Below are positions 37,974 through 49,422 of a stretch of DNA of 64,000 nucleotides, piece by piece; the first letter of the stretch is position 1, and each line of letters opens with the position of its first letter. The notes beneath the pieces are model-generated. The model saw nothing but the letters and a program-made list of their open reading frames with translations, was not told where the DNA came from and searched no databases. The DNA is from Jiella pelagia (lineage in GTDB: Bacteria > Pseudomonadota > Alphaproteobacteria > Rhizobiales > Rhizobiaceae): positions 2,336,001-2,400,000 of the forward strand of contig NZ_CP114029.1 in NCBI RefSeq assembly GCF_026898155.1. The letters are read 5' to 3'. The translations under genes and the position numbers were made by a program.

Positions 37974-38163
37974 GGCGGGCCTGCGTTACCGCTCACGACG
38001 ACCGGCAAGAGCGCTGTCGCGTCGGCTCGTTCGATGCGTCGCGGCTTTCGACGCCATGACCGACATCCAGCGGCGGCTTCGTCGATCGTCGGACTGCCGG
38101 TCGCGGCGGCCGGTGCGGCTCGCTGCGTCGATCCGGTCGACGAGGAAAGGCCGAGAAAATGAG

Positions 38164-38198
38164 AAAGACCCGCGAACTTTGCGTCCGCGGGTCTTTTT
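38164..38198. terminator. Bidirectional intrinsic terminator
   Basis: An 11-bp perfect stem (AAAGACCCGCG at 38164-38174 with its complement at 38186-38196) is followed by a T run. It sits between the convergent GT39 and caspase-like genes. Confidence 0.85.
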
Positions 38199-38238
38199 GC
38201 GAAGTATTTGACGGCCCCCGACCCGGCCGTCGCTGCCG

Positions 38239-39999
38239 CTAACGGCCGATGGCGCCGCCGATGACCCCGCCGACGAGGCCGCCGAAGAAGGCTGCGGCCG
38301 CCGGGTCGCCGCCACCGCTGCGGCGCGGCGAGACGCGGCGCACGACGCGCGGCTTGGCGCGCTGGCGCGGCGCTGCATGGGCCTTTTGGCGCTGCGGCGC
38401 GATGGTGCGGGCCTTCGGCGGGGCCGGCGGCGTGTAGGCGGCGAGCGCGGCCTGGGTCTGGGTGACCAGGAGATCGTATTGTGCGCGGTTGAAATAGCCG
38501 CTCACATGGGTATTGCGGGCGGTCTGCCAGGCGACGATGGCATTGCGGGTGTTGGGGCCGAAGACACCGTCCGGCGTCCCGGAGTTGAAGCCGGCGAGGT
38601 TGAGCCGCAGCTGCGCCTCCTTTCGCCGCGAACGGTCGAGACCCAGCACCGCCTCGGTTCCTTCGCCGGAGATCGCCGTGGCGAGGCTGCCAACACCCCC
38701 GGGGATGCTGGCGCCGGGCAGACCCGCCTGAAGGGGCCCGCCCGGAAAGGTCGGGACCGAAGCCTGCGGGGCAGCGGCGCCGTTGCCGAGGCTGGCGACG
38801 ACGTTGCCGCCGGCATGAGCGGGAAGCCGCGAGATCTGCTTGCGGGCGTTCGCCGCGTACAATCCGTCGGGAAACGTCTCGAGATAGGCCTCGTAGTCCG
38901 CCCGCTGGCCGGAATCGCGGGCGAGGCTGTAGAGTGCCGTCTCGCGCGCCAGCGTTCCTGCGTCATCGCTGCTGCGGGAGGCGGAGGCCGCTGCCACGTC
39001 GAGCGTCGCCTGCGGCACGGCCTCCACCGCCGGGGCGAAGGCGACCGCCGGATCGAGCGAGGTGACCCGCGTGGTCTGGGGGTTGAGGAACACCTCGCCG
39101 GTGAGCGAGGCGTTGATCCACGGCCGCTGGAGGTTCTTGGTGGATTCCAGAACCTGACCCGTGACCCGCGACATCACCACCTGAATGTCGGTGTCCGGCG
39201 CCTCGATCTGCTCGAGAAAGGCCCTGGTGAAGGGCGAGTGGGTCGAGGCCTCGCCATCATAGGCGACCTCGTCGGGGCTGGTCGCATAGATGATCGCCGT
39301 GCCTTCGCCGCCCTCGCCGCCGATATCGATCTTGGCGAGACCGTCGGCGACCTTGGCCGAGCGCGTCACGGCGGAAAGGGACCGCGCCAGCGAGCGCGAC
39401 AGCGGATTGTCCCGGCAGGCGTCGAGAACGACGACGCGCACGGCGACGTCGTATTTCATCTGCTGGGTAACGGCATCCATGGACACCGCCTTGAATTCGA
39501 GATCGGACGGATCCTCGAAGACGCCGTCGACCGGCACGAGGTAGTTCTCGCCATTCACCTGCATGCCGTGGCCGGCATAGAAGAACATGCCGATCTCGGC
39601 GCCACGCACCGCCTTGGCAAAGGCGTGGATCTTCTGATCCATCTGCGGCTTGTCGAGATCATAGCCCTCGATGACCTCGAATCCGAGCTTCTGCAGCTTC
39701 TGTGCGACGGCACGCGCGTCGCGCGACGGATTTTCGAGCGTCCCGGTATGCTGATAGGCGCTGTTGCCGACGACGAGCGCGACGCGTTTCTCCGGCGTCG
39801 CGGCCTGCGCCCCGCCCAAAGCGGGAGGCCCGGCCATCACGCCGAGAACCAGGGCCGCTGCGACGCAATGCCGGCGAAACTCGCCAGACCTTTCCCGCCT
39901 TGCCGTCTCCTCACCCCCGGCGATGACGCAACCATTTCCGGCGAGGAGCCGGGCAATGGGCCGAAGCATCAGACGAAAAACACCCGATCGAACATGCAT
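38239..39999 (-). CDS. Secreted caspase-like (peptidase C14) protein with peptidoglycan-binding domain
   Basis: A 586-residue protein from ATG 39999, which has GGAGG six bases upstream. A hydrophobic segment at 46-66 looks like an export signal or anchor. The caspase p20 domain follows (KRVALVVGNSAYQHTGTLENPSRDA), with catalytic His144 (YAGHGMQ) and Cys195 (VLDACRDNP). After a helical SEL1-like stretch and a Pro/Gly linker comes a peptidoglycan-binding motif (LNLAGFNSGTPDGVFGPNTRNAIVAWQ, about 470-500). The C terminus is a basic linker ending in a glycine-zipper-like helix (AFFGGLVGGVIGGAIG). Such orthocaspases cleave after Arg or Lys. The target is unknown; the layout points to the periplasm. 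Confidence 0.85.
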   Translation of the reverse strand: MHVRSGVFRLMLRPIARLLAGNGCVIAGGEETARRERSGEFRRHCVAAALVLGVMAGPPALGGAQAATPEKRVALVVGNSAYQHTGTLENPSRDARAVAQKLQKLGFEVIEGYDLDKPQMDQKIHAFAKAVRGAEIGMFFYAGHGMQVNGENYLVPVDGVFEDPSDLEFKAVSMDAVTQQMKYDVAVRVVVLDACRDNPLSRSLARSLSAVTRSAKVADGLAKIDIGGEGGEGTAIIYATSPDEVAYDGEASTHSPFTRAFLEQIEAPDTDIQVVMSRVTGQVLESTKNLQRPWINASLTGEVFLNPQTTRVTSLDPAVAFAPAVEAVPQATLDVAAASASRSSDDAGTLARETALYSLARDSGQRADYEAYLETFPDGLYAANARKQISRLPAHAGGNVVASLGNGAAAPQASVPTFPGGPLQAGLPGASIPGGVGSLATAISGEGTEAVLGLDRSRRKEAQLRLNLAGFNSGTPDGVFGPNTRNAIVAWQTARNTHVSGYFNRAQYDLLVTQTQAALAAYTPPAPPKARTIAPQRQKAHAAPRQRAKPRVVRRVSPRRSGGGDPAAAAFFGGLVGGVIGGAIGR

Positions 40000-40098
40000 G
40001 GTTTCCTCCGACGGTGGACCCGATGGCTGACATGCACGCAATGGTACATGTCACTTTCTTCATGTTCAATCAAAGATTGATACCGCAGGGACAAAAAA

Positions 40099-40125
40099 GC
40101 CGCCCCCTCGTGGCGAAGGGGCGGC
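40099..40125 (-). terminator. Intrinsic terminator downstream of the DUF6101 gene
   Basis: A near-perfect GC-rich hairpin (GCCGCCCC pairing with GGGGCGGC) is preceded on the plus strand by AAAAAA, giving a U tract for minus-strand transcripts. Confidence 0.65.
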
Positions 40126-40195
40126 GAAAAGCCGTGGGAGGTCCGGCAAAGGCTGACACTGGCCGGCAGACTTGTCGCCGCCGCGGCCGAAGGAA

Positions 40196-40771
40196 TTAGC
40201 GACGGGCGATGATCTCTTCGCCGGAGATGACCATGCGCATGCCGAGACCGGGCTTGCGACGGGCCAGGAAGCGCGGGCGGCGCTGGCGATGCGGCCCGGA
40301 CCGGCGGCCGGCGGGGGCGGCGGTGCGGACCTGGCCGACCGTCTCCTCCAGCGCGACGACGCTGCCGTCGGCCTCGATCATCAGCATCGGCAGGCCGAAC
40401 AGATCGGACCAGCCGCGCCAGTCGGCGGCGACGTCGAAGAGGTCGCTCGCCACCAGGAGCGGCACCGTGCATTTCTGATCGTCGTGATAAAGTTCGAGCG
40501 TCACGGTGACTTCACCCTCCGCCGTTTCCATCGCCCGGGCGGCGACCCCTCGAAACGCGCGGGCCGGGAGTGCAACGGAAATCGGCAGGCCGCAACCTTC
40601 CAGCGTGCGGCGGATCACCGCGCCGCGCTTGTCGACGCGGTAGGTCACCTCTCGGCCTTCCTCGAAGGTCGCGAAGCTCTGATGGAGATCGCAGTTCTGC
40701 GGGTCGAGCCGGACGGGTGCGCCGGCCCAGATCGGGCGGGTCGAGGTCTGAGCGGTCTGAGCGATGGTCAT
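40196..40771 (-). CDS. DUF6101-like conserved protein
   Basis: A 191-residue soluble protein starting at ATG 40771 with AGAAGGCG upstream. It opens with WAGAPVRLDPQNCDLHQSFATF. Beta-rich segments with VTYRVDKRGAVIRRTLEGCGLPISVALPARAFRGVAARAM match the pattern I associate with DUF6101 of Rhizobiales. The C-terminal 50 residues are strongly basic (RRSGPHRQRRPRFLARRKPG) and may bind nucleic acid or membrane. Function is unknown. It lies downstream of the FAD oxidase with a 177-base gap holding its own promoter. Confidence 0.65.
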   Translation of the reverse strand: MTIAQTAQTSTRPIWAGAPVRLDPQNCDLHQSFATFEEGREVTYRVDKRGAVIRRTLEGCGLPISVALPARAFRGVAARAMETAEGEVTVTLELYHDDQKCTVPLLVASDLFDVAADWRGWSDLFGLPMLMIEADGSVVALEETVGQVRTAAPAGRRSGPHRQRRPRFLARRKPGLGMRMVISGEEIIARR

Positions 40772-40796
40772 GGGTGACGCCTTCTGTCTCTCCTGA

Positions 40797-40812
40797 GAGC
40801 CGCATGCGGCTC
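40797..40812. repeat. 16-base perfect palindrome in the DUF6101 leader
   Basis: GAGCCGCATGCGGCTC is self-complementary and sits 26 bases before the DUF6101 start codon. It could be an operator or a leader hairpin; nothing else identifies it. Confidence 0.35.
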
Positions 40813-40948
40813 GAATTCCCTGTTCGGCGGCCGATGTGTTCTCGGCCTTTCCATAGGATCAGAATAGACAGCGCCTCTTGCCCGCGGGCTAAGAAAGTCA
40901 GTTAAGTCTTCCTGACCTTCATGAGGGTTATCAAAATAGAAACTTGAA

Positions 40949-42410
40949 TCAAATCTGAACAACTTTAGCCGGATTGAAGATGTTGTTAGGATCGAAGATA
41001 CGCTTGATCGAGCGCATCAGATCCATCTCGGTTAAGGATTTCGTCTGGGCGAGCCTCGTCGCGTTTCAGAAGGCCGATGCCGTGCTCGGCCGAGAAGGTC
41101 CCGTCCATCTCGGCGACGATGGCGTGGACGCGGCCGTTGATCTCCCGCCAATGGGAGAGGAAGTCCTGCTTGTCCGCCCCGGCGGGCTGGGTGATGTTGT
41201 AGTGGACGTTGCCGTCGCCGAGATGGCCGAAGGCGCAGATGCGCGCACCTGGAATGGCGTCCAGGACCGCCGCATCGGCGGCCTTCAGGAAGTCGGGGAT
41301 TCTCGCGACCGGCACGGCGACGTCGTGCTTGATCGAGCCGCCTTCCGGCTTCTGCGCCCAGCTCATCGACTCGCGCATGTGCCAGAAGGCCTTCACCTCG
41401 CTTAAGGACTTGGCGATGGCGGCATCTTCGACGAGACCCGCCTCGAAGCCATCCGCCAGCAGTGCCTCCATGGTGTCCCGCGCGTCCTCGGCCGAGTGGC
41501 TCGAGGAGACTTCGACGAGAACGTACCAGGCATGCGGCTCGGCCATCGGGTCGCGCGCGCCCTCGATGTGCCTGAGGACGAAGTCGAGGCCGAGCCGCGG
41601 CAGGAACTCAAAGCCGGTGAGCCCGCCGCCGGCATGGGTATCGGCAATGTGCAGAAGCTTCAGCGCATCGTCCGGCGAGGCGACGCCGACGAAGGCGACC
41701 TCCCGGCCGGCGGGTTTGGGAAAGAGCTTCAGGACTGCGCCGGTGATGACGCCGAGGGTGCCCTCCGAGCCGACGAGGAGATTGCGGATGTCGTAGCCGC
41801 GATTGTCCTTCTTCAGGCGCCGCAGCCCGTGGAAGATCTCGCCCGAGGCCAGCACCGCCTCGACGCCGAGGCAGAGGTCCCGGGCGTTGCCATAGGCGAG
41901 GACGCCGGTGCCGCCGGCGTTGGAGGCAAGATTGCCGCCGATCTGGCAGGACCCTTCGGAACCGAGGGACAAGGGGAACAGCAGCCCGGCAGCGTCTGCC
42001 GCCTCCTGCACCCGCTGCAGGACGGCGCCGGCGTCGACGGTGATCGTCCGGCCGACCGGGTCGACGTCGCGGATCCGGTCGAGCCGCGCCAGGGACAGGA
42101 CGATCTGGCCGACGGACCGGGGCGACTGACCGCCGACATGGCCGGTATTGCCGCCTTGCGGCACCAGCGGCGTCTTCGTCTCATTGGCAAGTTTGACGAT
42201 CGCCGCGACCTCCTCGACCGTCTTCGGCCTGAGGATCGCAGCCGCCTTGCCATGAAAGAGATCCCGCGGCTCGGCGAGATAGGGCGCCATGTCGTCCGGC
42301 GCGGTGAGGGTGTTGGCGTCGCCGACGATGGCGGCGAAGCGCTGCAGGAGTTCGGCCGAAAGCGGCGCGTCTTGTGGATCTTCCGGCAGTGCGATGCCCG
42401 CTGTCGTCAT
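40949..42410 (-). CDS. FAD-linked oxidase, D-lactate/D-2-hydroxyacid dehydrogenase type; one inserted base
   Basis: A flavoprotein of the GlcD/D-2-hydroxyglutarate dehydrogenase group that oxidises a D-2-hydroxyacid. The FAD-binding domain has TPLVPQGGNTGHVGGQSP and GGNLASNAGGTGVLAYGNARDL; the C-terminal domain ends in EHGIG. ATG 42410 is preferred because GGGGAG lies eight bases upstream. The frame breaks at 41051-41057 (GAGCCTC). Restoring GAGCTC changes the tail to KRDELAQTKSLTEMDLMRS followed by IKRIFDPNNIFNPAKVVQI, exactly the family's normal ending, with a TGA at 40949-40951 and 486 residues. Confidence 0.9.
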
Positions 42411-42534
42411 GGTCGTGTCTCCCCGCAACCTCGCTTGTTTGCAGGGAAGATAGCGTTTTCGCGCGGCCGGGCGAAGATAGCCGGCTTGCGGATCAGGAAA
42501 GAACAGGGATGCAGGCCAGCCGCGCGCGGCTGGT

Positions 42535-43501
42535 CTAGCGCGGCGCGGCCGCGCGTTTCAGCCGGTCGTTGATCGCCTCGCCGAGGCCGGTGCGGGGGAT
42601 CGGCGCCACGGCGATCCGCTCGACCCTTGCGGAATCGAATGCCGAAAGGGCGGCGAAGAGATTGGCGGCGGCCTCCCGAAGGTTGCCGCTCGGGCTGAGA
42701 TTGACGATGGCCGCGGCGTTTTCGAGTCCCTGCGGCCGGTCGGCGCCGAAGGCGATGACGAATTCGCCGGGCTCGATCGCGTCCGCATCCAGGCGCAGCC
42801 GGCCCTCGGGCGCATAGTGGGAGGCGAGGCCGCCGGGGGCGGCGATCCTGGCGCCGTCTTCGGGGTCTTCGACGGCGAGCCCCGTCGCCGCGCTCAGCTC
42901 TTCGCGCGAGACGGCGCCGGCACGAAGCAGCACGAGCCGGCCTTGATCCGGTCTGACGATGGTCGATTCCACGCCGACAAGCGACGGGCCGCCGTCGAGG
43001 ATCAGCGGGATGCGCCCGGAAAGGCCGCGCGCGACGGCCTCGGCGCTGGTGCCGGTGACGCGCCCGGACGGATTGGCGCTGGGGGCGACGATCGGTCGGC
43101 CGAGACGGCCGGCAAGCCGGGCGACGACGCCTCGGGGCATGCGGACGGCGACGGTCTGAAGGCCGGCCATCGCCAGCGGATGGACGGGCATATCGGCTGC
43201 GGCCGGCAGGACGAGGGTGAGTGGGCCGGGCCAGAAGCGTTCCGCGAGGCGGCGTGCCAGATCGCTGAACACCGCGATCTCGCTCGGCCATGGCGATACC
43301 GTCGACATGGCAGATCAGCGGATTGAAGCGCGGCCGCCCCTTGGCTTCGAAGATCTTCGCGACAGCCGCGCCGGAGGCGGAATCGGCGGCAAGCCCGTAG
43401 ACGGTCTCGGTCGGCAGAGCGACGAGTTCGCCGGCGACAAGCAGCGCCTCGGCACGCGGCTCGGCTTGCGGGTCGGCGAGGGAGAGAATTTCGGTCTGCA
43501 T
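42535..43501 (-). CDS. L-threonylcarbamoyladenylate synthase (Sua5/YwlC/YrdC family); frame break
   Basis: This enzyme makes threonylcarbamoyl-AMP from threonine, bicarbonate and ATP for the t6A37 modification of ANN-decoding tRNAs. The YrdC domain has GELVALPTETVYGLAADS, KIFEAKGRPRFNPLICHV and FWPGPLTLVLP, with SANPSGRVTGTSA. The C-terminal half is the Sua5 domain, so it is the long form (about 321 residues). The frame breaks near 43283, where CGAGCGAGATC contains one base too many after HVDGIAMAE. This is not the GAGNCTC motif seen elsewhere. ATG 43501 gives a proper N terminus. Confidence 0.88.
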
Positions 43502-43651
43502 GGTTGCTTCGTTCGCAGACCCGGCGGCGGAATGAAAGCCGCTTTCTGCGTCAGACGGGAGAAGGATCGTCGAAGGAAGCGGAAATCCGTCCTCCGTTCC
43601 TACGCCGCTGGACGTCTGCCGTCAGGGCGGGGAGCGGCCTGGCCGCTCGCC

Positions 43652-45141
43652 TCAGCGGGTTGCTTCGAAGGCGCCGAAGATCCGCCGGTCGACCGGATCG
43701 ATCTGTGCGAGGTGATCGGCAGCCACGCGGCGGACGCGGCCGCCTCGATCGGAGCGGTCGGCGCCGAGCTGCGACAGCACCCGGGCCGGCATCGGCAGGG
43801 CGCCGGCCCGGCGTCCCGCATCCGCTGCGGCGATGACCTTCATGACGTTGGAGCGCTGCAACTCCGCGCTTTCGTCTGAGGCTCTGCTCCGGAAGCCGGA
43901 CCGCCGCTTCTGCCGGCGGCGCGATCAGCCGGTCGAGGGTGTCGGCAGCCAGCGAGACGGCCTGGCTGAAGGATTTCACCAGCGGCGAGGCCGGCGCGGT
44001 CTGATGCGCGGGCGAAGCCGCCGCGGGCTGCGTCTCCGCGGCGCCCGCAACCTTCTCCGAGGTCGTCGCTTCTGCCAAAGCGGCGGGCTTGTCGCCCTTG
44101 GCGATCGCCGTCAGCATCTGAAGCGGATCGATCGTGGCATGGTGCTCGCCCGGGCCGTAGGCGGCGACGAGCGTGCCGCCGGGTGCCGGCTCGGCGGGGG
44201 CCTTCTTGCCGAGGCTGGCGGCCGCGGCGACTTCGCTCTTGGTGGTCTCGGAGACCGAGGCGATCAGGTTGTCCGCATTGCCGCTGCCGGGCTTTTCGAT
44301 CAGCTCGTCGAAGGGCCAGGCCTTCTGCAGTCCGGCGACGTCGTAGGTCGAGACGTTGACGTCGATGTCGGTCTTGGCGCCCTTGACGCGGTAGGGGCAG
44401 GACCGCTCGTTGCAATTGTGCATGGAGGAGAACTGCCACAGCGCATAGGACGACCAGTTGTCGGTCGGGAACTTGCCGGTGATGTCGTCGCGGTAGCGGG
44501 CATACCAGAGCGGCAGGCGCGACAGGAGAGGATAGTCGGCGGCGTTGTCGGCGATGAACTTCGCCGTCGAGCCGTTGGTGTAGAGGACGGGATAGCGGCC
44601 GGTGCGAATCTTGATCTGGTCGGCGAAGATCTCGGCGTCGGATAGGCTCATCCACTCGTCGGAATTGTCCTCGATGTCGAGGGCAATCAGCTCGTCCTTC
44701 GCCGGCTCGGCGAATTCGATGAAGTGATCGGCCTGGGCGCGGGGATTGCCGGGGCGGGCGAGATGATAGGCGCCCCAGAGCAGCCCCTTCATCTTCGCCA
44801 TCTGCCGCCGCGTCTGGTAGAGTTCCTTGGTGACGGAATACTTCCACCAGCGGTTCTGGCAGAGCTTGTAGTCGTCGTCCTTCAGGCCGGAGCAGTTCCA
44901 TGCCGGCGGCATGCCGTCCGAGGCCTTGTTGATGAACCCGGCGATGCGCTTGTCGGAGGCGAGCCTCGTTCCAGTCGATTGGATTGAACTCGTAGGCGTC
45001 GATGACGAGGGCCTTGTCCGAGGACTTCCACGGCTCGTCCCAGGCCGCAGCAGCCGGTGTGACATTCGCAAATACGAGACCGTATGCCAGCAGCAGCGCG
45101 AGAGTCATCCCGGCTGCAAAAGCAGCGCGTTGGTTTCTCAT
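43652..45141 (-). CDS. Secreted GH25 muramidase-like protein; two inserted bases
   Basis: A lysozyme-type glycoside hydrolase of family 25. The signal peptide is AAFAAGMTLALLLAYGLVFANVTPAAA. The catalytic domain follows, with DAYEFNPIDWNEL, GAYHLARPGNPRAQADHFIEF and ALDIEDNSDEW, whose acid residues match the family's Asp/Glu pair. It also has GRYPVLYTNGSTAKFI and YALWQFSSM. From about residue 260 a low-complexity Ala/Pro linker leads to a basic C-terminal segment. Breaks lie at 44961-44967 and 43878-43884, both GAGNCTC; correction gives DWNELASDKRIAGFINK and PEQSSDESAELQRSN, and 495 residues. It hydrolyses peptidoglycan or acts on the own wall. Confidence 0.85.
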
Positions 45142-45554
45142 GTCTTCGAAGCCCCCTCGAAGTCGCTCGAGCGATTCATTTCATTTCGGAAGCGTTCCCC
45201 GGGGCATTCGCCCCCGCTTCCCGTGTCTGCACTGCCTGTTTCCCCTGCAAATTGGGCAGGTTCCGGGCGCAGCACTTCACGAATTGTTACAAGTGACCAT
45301 TTCGTGATGGGTGTTGCAGCCGTCCTGCTCCATCAACGCAGGAAATTGCAAATTTGATGCAACTTCGACAGGCTTGTCTTTGCAAAGGGTTAATGCGCCC
45401 GCAAGCCTTACGGTGAGCATTTCCTGAATGCCAGCCCGGCTGGCCGGAACGGCCTCGGAGCCTTAAGCTTCGGTTCAGCTTCGAACCGGAGCGTTGTTCG
45501 GCACGAGGCCGGGATGGCGGAATTCCAGGCGATGCAAACCAGCGGAGACGTGCG
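45142..45554. other. Divergent promoter region, GH25 / adenine deaminase
   Basis: This 413-base space separates two divergent starts. It is AT-rich around 45290-45390. I see no purine riboswitch-like fold or gene. A GGAG lies before the adenine deaminase start. Confidence 0.5.
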
Positions 45555-47370
<1,816 letters not shown>

Positions 47371-47739
47371 AAGGTGCCGCTCGCCGGGCCTGAAGTTCCG
47401 CCACGGCCTGTTCGCGCGGTTGCGCGTTCGACCCGCCGACCGCATTGCGAGCGGTGGTGGCGCGCGGGCGGAAGGCTATCTCGCCTGGCGGGGGAAGAAA
47501 GGCGGCGGCTCCGACGATTTGGGGCGTTGATCGTCGGAGCCGTCCATTCCCGGAGCACAGCGGCATGTGCGCCGGGCAGACTGGTGCAGCCTAGTTGGGA
47601 TCTTTGCGACATCGTCGGGCGATGTCGTTGCTGCGATGACGTGTAAGTTAGAGGGCCTTTGTTTCCTGGGGATGGCGTCCACAGCCCGACAATGTTTCGT
47701 CATCGTTTCGACATCGTTCGCCGGCCGCGGTCTCCCCCT
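47371..47739. other. Intergenic region between convergent genes
   Basis: No coding sequence is supported here. It holds a 13-bp perfect hairpin (47506-47542) and a weaker GACATCG/CGATGTC stem near 47607-47625. Confidence 0.5.
47506..47542. terminator. Strong hairpin, possible terminator of adenine deaminase
   Basis: CGGCTCCGACGAT (47506-47518) pairs perfectly with 47530-47542 around an 11-base loop. A U tract is missing, so it may be a rho-assisted or stabilising element for the convergent transcripts. Confidence 0.5.
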
Positions 47740-48930
47740 TCATTCGGCGGGAATGCCGAACACGACGATCGCCATGCCGAGCACGGCTTGGAGGAAGAAC
47801 GATGCGGCACGGAACGGAGCGCCGGCGCGTCGCATTCCAATGGCGGCAATCGCCGACTGCAGGGCGTAGTAGAAGGCGAAGGCGCGCGAGGCATAGGCAA
47901 TGATGTCGAAGACGCCCGACGTCCAGGTGATGACGAGGCCGGCAAGACACAACAGCGCATAGGCCTGGCGCTGCGTGAGCCTGCCGCCCGTCAATTCGAA
48001 GACGAGGCCGCCGGAACCGCCCGTATCGGCGATCGCGGCCGAGAATTGGGCGGCCAGCGCAGCGAGCACCAGCATGGCCGGCAGGATCGGCGCGACGACA
48101 GCCATCATGTCGATGATCGCGGTCTCGGTGAGGTGGGTCTCGCTCGCCGGGAAGCCGACGGTCAGGAGCGCGATGTAGACGAGGTAGATCGCCGTCGAGA
48201 TCCATTGGGCGAGGCGCATCGACGCGATCCGTGTCTTCGCATCGTAGCTCCTGCCGAGATAGCGCGACGTCTCGAAGCCCTGCACCGTGACGATGAGGCC
48301 GAAGGCAAGGGCGACGCTGCGCCATTGCGCGGTGGGGGCGGGATTGTCGTAAAGGGCGCCGGCATGCCAGAGGCCGAAGAAGAACAGCCCGAGCCCGGCC
48401 AGAAGGCCGGCGATGATCGCCAGCTTGAGGCTGACGGAGACCGATTCCATCCGCTCCAATGCCTTGAAGCCGTAGCGCCAGCCGACGACGAGGATCAGGA
48501 CGAGCATGACGCTGGTCAGGAGCTTGGCGCTGAATGCCGAATCGAAGGGTGTCAGATGCAGGGCGAAGGCGCCGAAGAGGTTGAGGTAGTAGGCAACAGA
48601 GACGACATAGGCAAAGGCGAGCGCCCATGAGGCCGCGTCTTCCAGCCAGAGTTCCGTCCGCGAACGACCGGCTGACGCCTCGATGGTCGCGATGTTGGTT
48701 CTGACGGCGGCGCCGAAGCCGTAGGCCACGAGACAGAGCAGCGCCATGACGAGCGGCGCCGAGCCGCCATACTCGCTCGTCAGGATCGGGCCAAGCACCA
48801 GAAATCCGCTGCCGATGATCGAGGCAAGCGGGGTGATCGTCGCCCGCCACAAGGTGTTGCCTCGAATCCGCGGCAGCAGGAGCAGAAATCCGGCAAGGAG
48901 CGACGAGGCGACGACGATGACGTCGGTCAT
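47740..48930 (-). CDS. APC-superfamily (amino acid permease-like) transporter
   Basis: A 396-residue polytopic membrane protein with about eleven hydrophobic helices. ATG 48930 is used because upstream of it the frame is low-quality and lacks a ribosome-binding site. The first helix pair has TPLASIIGSGFLVLGPIL, the unwound GSG-like substrate loop of APC transporters. A later helix has FGLIVTVQGFETSRYLG. The fold is that of cation/amino acid or purine-type permeases with an unassigned substrate. Its location next to adenine deaminase could mean a purine or purine-derived ligand, but the genes are convergent and this is only a guess. Confidence 0.75.
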   Translation of the reverse strand: MTDVIVVASSLLAGFLLLLPRIRGNTLWRATITPLASIIGSGFLVLGPILTSEYGGSAPLVMALLCLVAYGFGAAVRTNIATIEASAGRSRTELWLEDAASWALAFAYVVSVAYYLNLFGAFALHLTPFDSAFSAKLLTSVMLVLILVVGWRYGFKALERMESVSVSLKLAIIAGLLAGLGLFFFGLWHAGALYDNPAPTAQWRSVALAFGLIVTVQGFETSRYLGRSYDAKTRIASMRLAQWISTAIYLVYIALLTVGFPASETHLTETAIIDMMAVVAPILPAMLVLAALAAQFSAAIADTGGSGGLVFELTGGRLTQRQAYALLCLAGLVITWTSGVFDIIAYASRAFAFYYALQSAIAAIGMRRAGAPFRAASFFLQAVLGMAIVVFGIPAE

Positions 48931-49115
48931 GGTTGGGTCCGATGGAGGAAGGGACAGGACGGCGGGGCTTCCTTCTAGGGCTGCGGGGCGAAAATGACGA
49001 GACGGCCGATGGATCGGACGGCGATCGGGCGGGCCGGCTTTGACAAATCCACCGCGCTGGCGCATCAACCGCCGCGAAGATGTTTGGCTTTCGGCCGAGG
49101 AAAGGAGCGCCTGCG

Positions 49116-49223
49116 ATGACGGTTGGTCGGTTCGCGAACGAGGTTTCGCTCCAGATCATCATCGCGCTCATTTCGATTATCGGCGCCGGCGCCGCTCGGG
49201 CCGACGGTTCGTCCACGAACTGA
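49116..49223 (+). CDS. Candidate 35-residue small membrane or exported peptide
   Basis: ATG 49116 lies eight bases after AAAGGAG (49101-49107), the best-spaced Shine-Dalgarno sequence in this stretch. The peptide has a short polar head, a hydrophobic run SLQIIIALISIIGAGAARA and a polar tail ADGSSTN. It could be a membrane peptide or a cleaved leader (AARA-A). No family is recognised. It lies 200 bases before ilvA on the same strand. Confidence 0.4.
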   Translation: MTVGRFANEVSLQIIIALISIIGAGAARADGSSTN

Positions 49224-49422
49224 TCGCCCGGCCGCGACCGGCCGTCCCGCGCAGCGCCTGACGCCGCTTCGCCGACGATGCTCACGAGATTTTCCGCCGC
49301 TTCGCACCCGGCATCGCTCCGGCCCGGCGCTGTCCGAGGGCCTTCCCCTCCAAATCGGCGCGAGGCGCCGATGGAGCGGCGACGAAGCCGCCGAGCGGAC
49401 GAGACGAGAGACGAGACGACCC

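Noticed and set aside
45142..45554. Purine riboswitch before adenine deaminase
   Set aside because: No conserved purine-aptamer core or paired loops were found in the leader.
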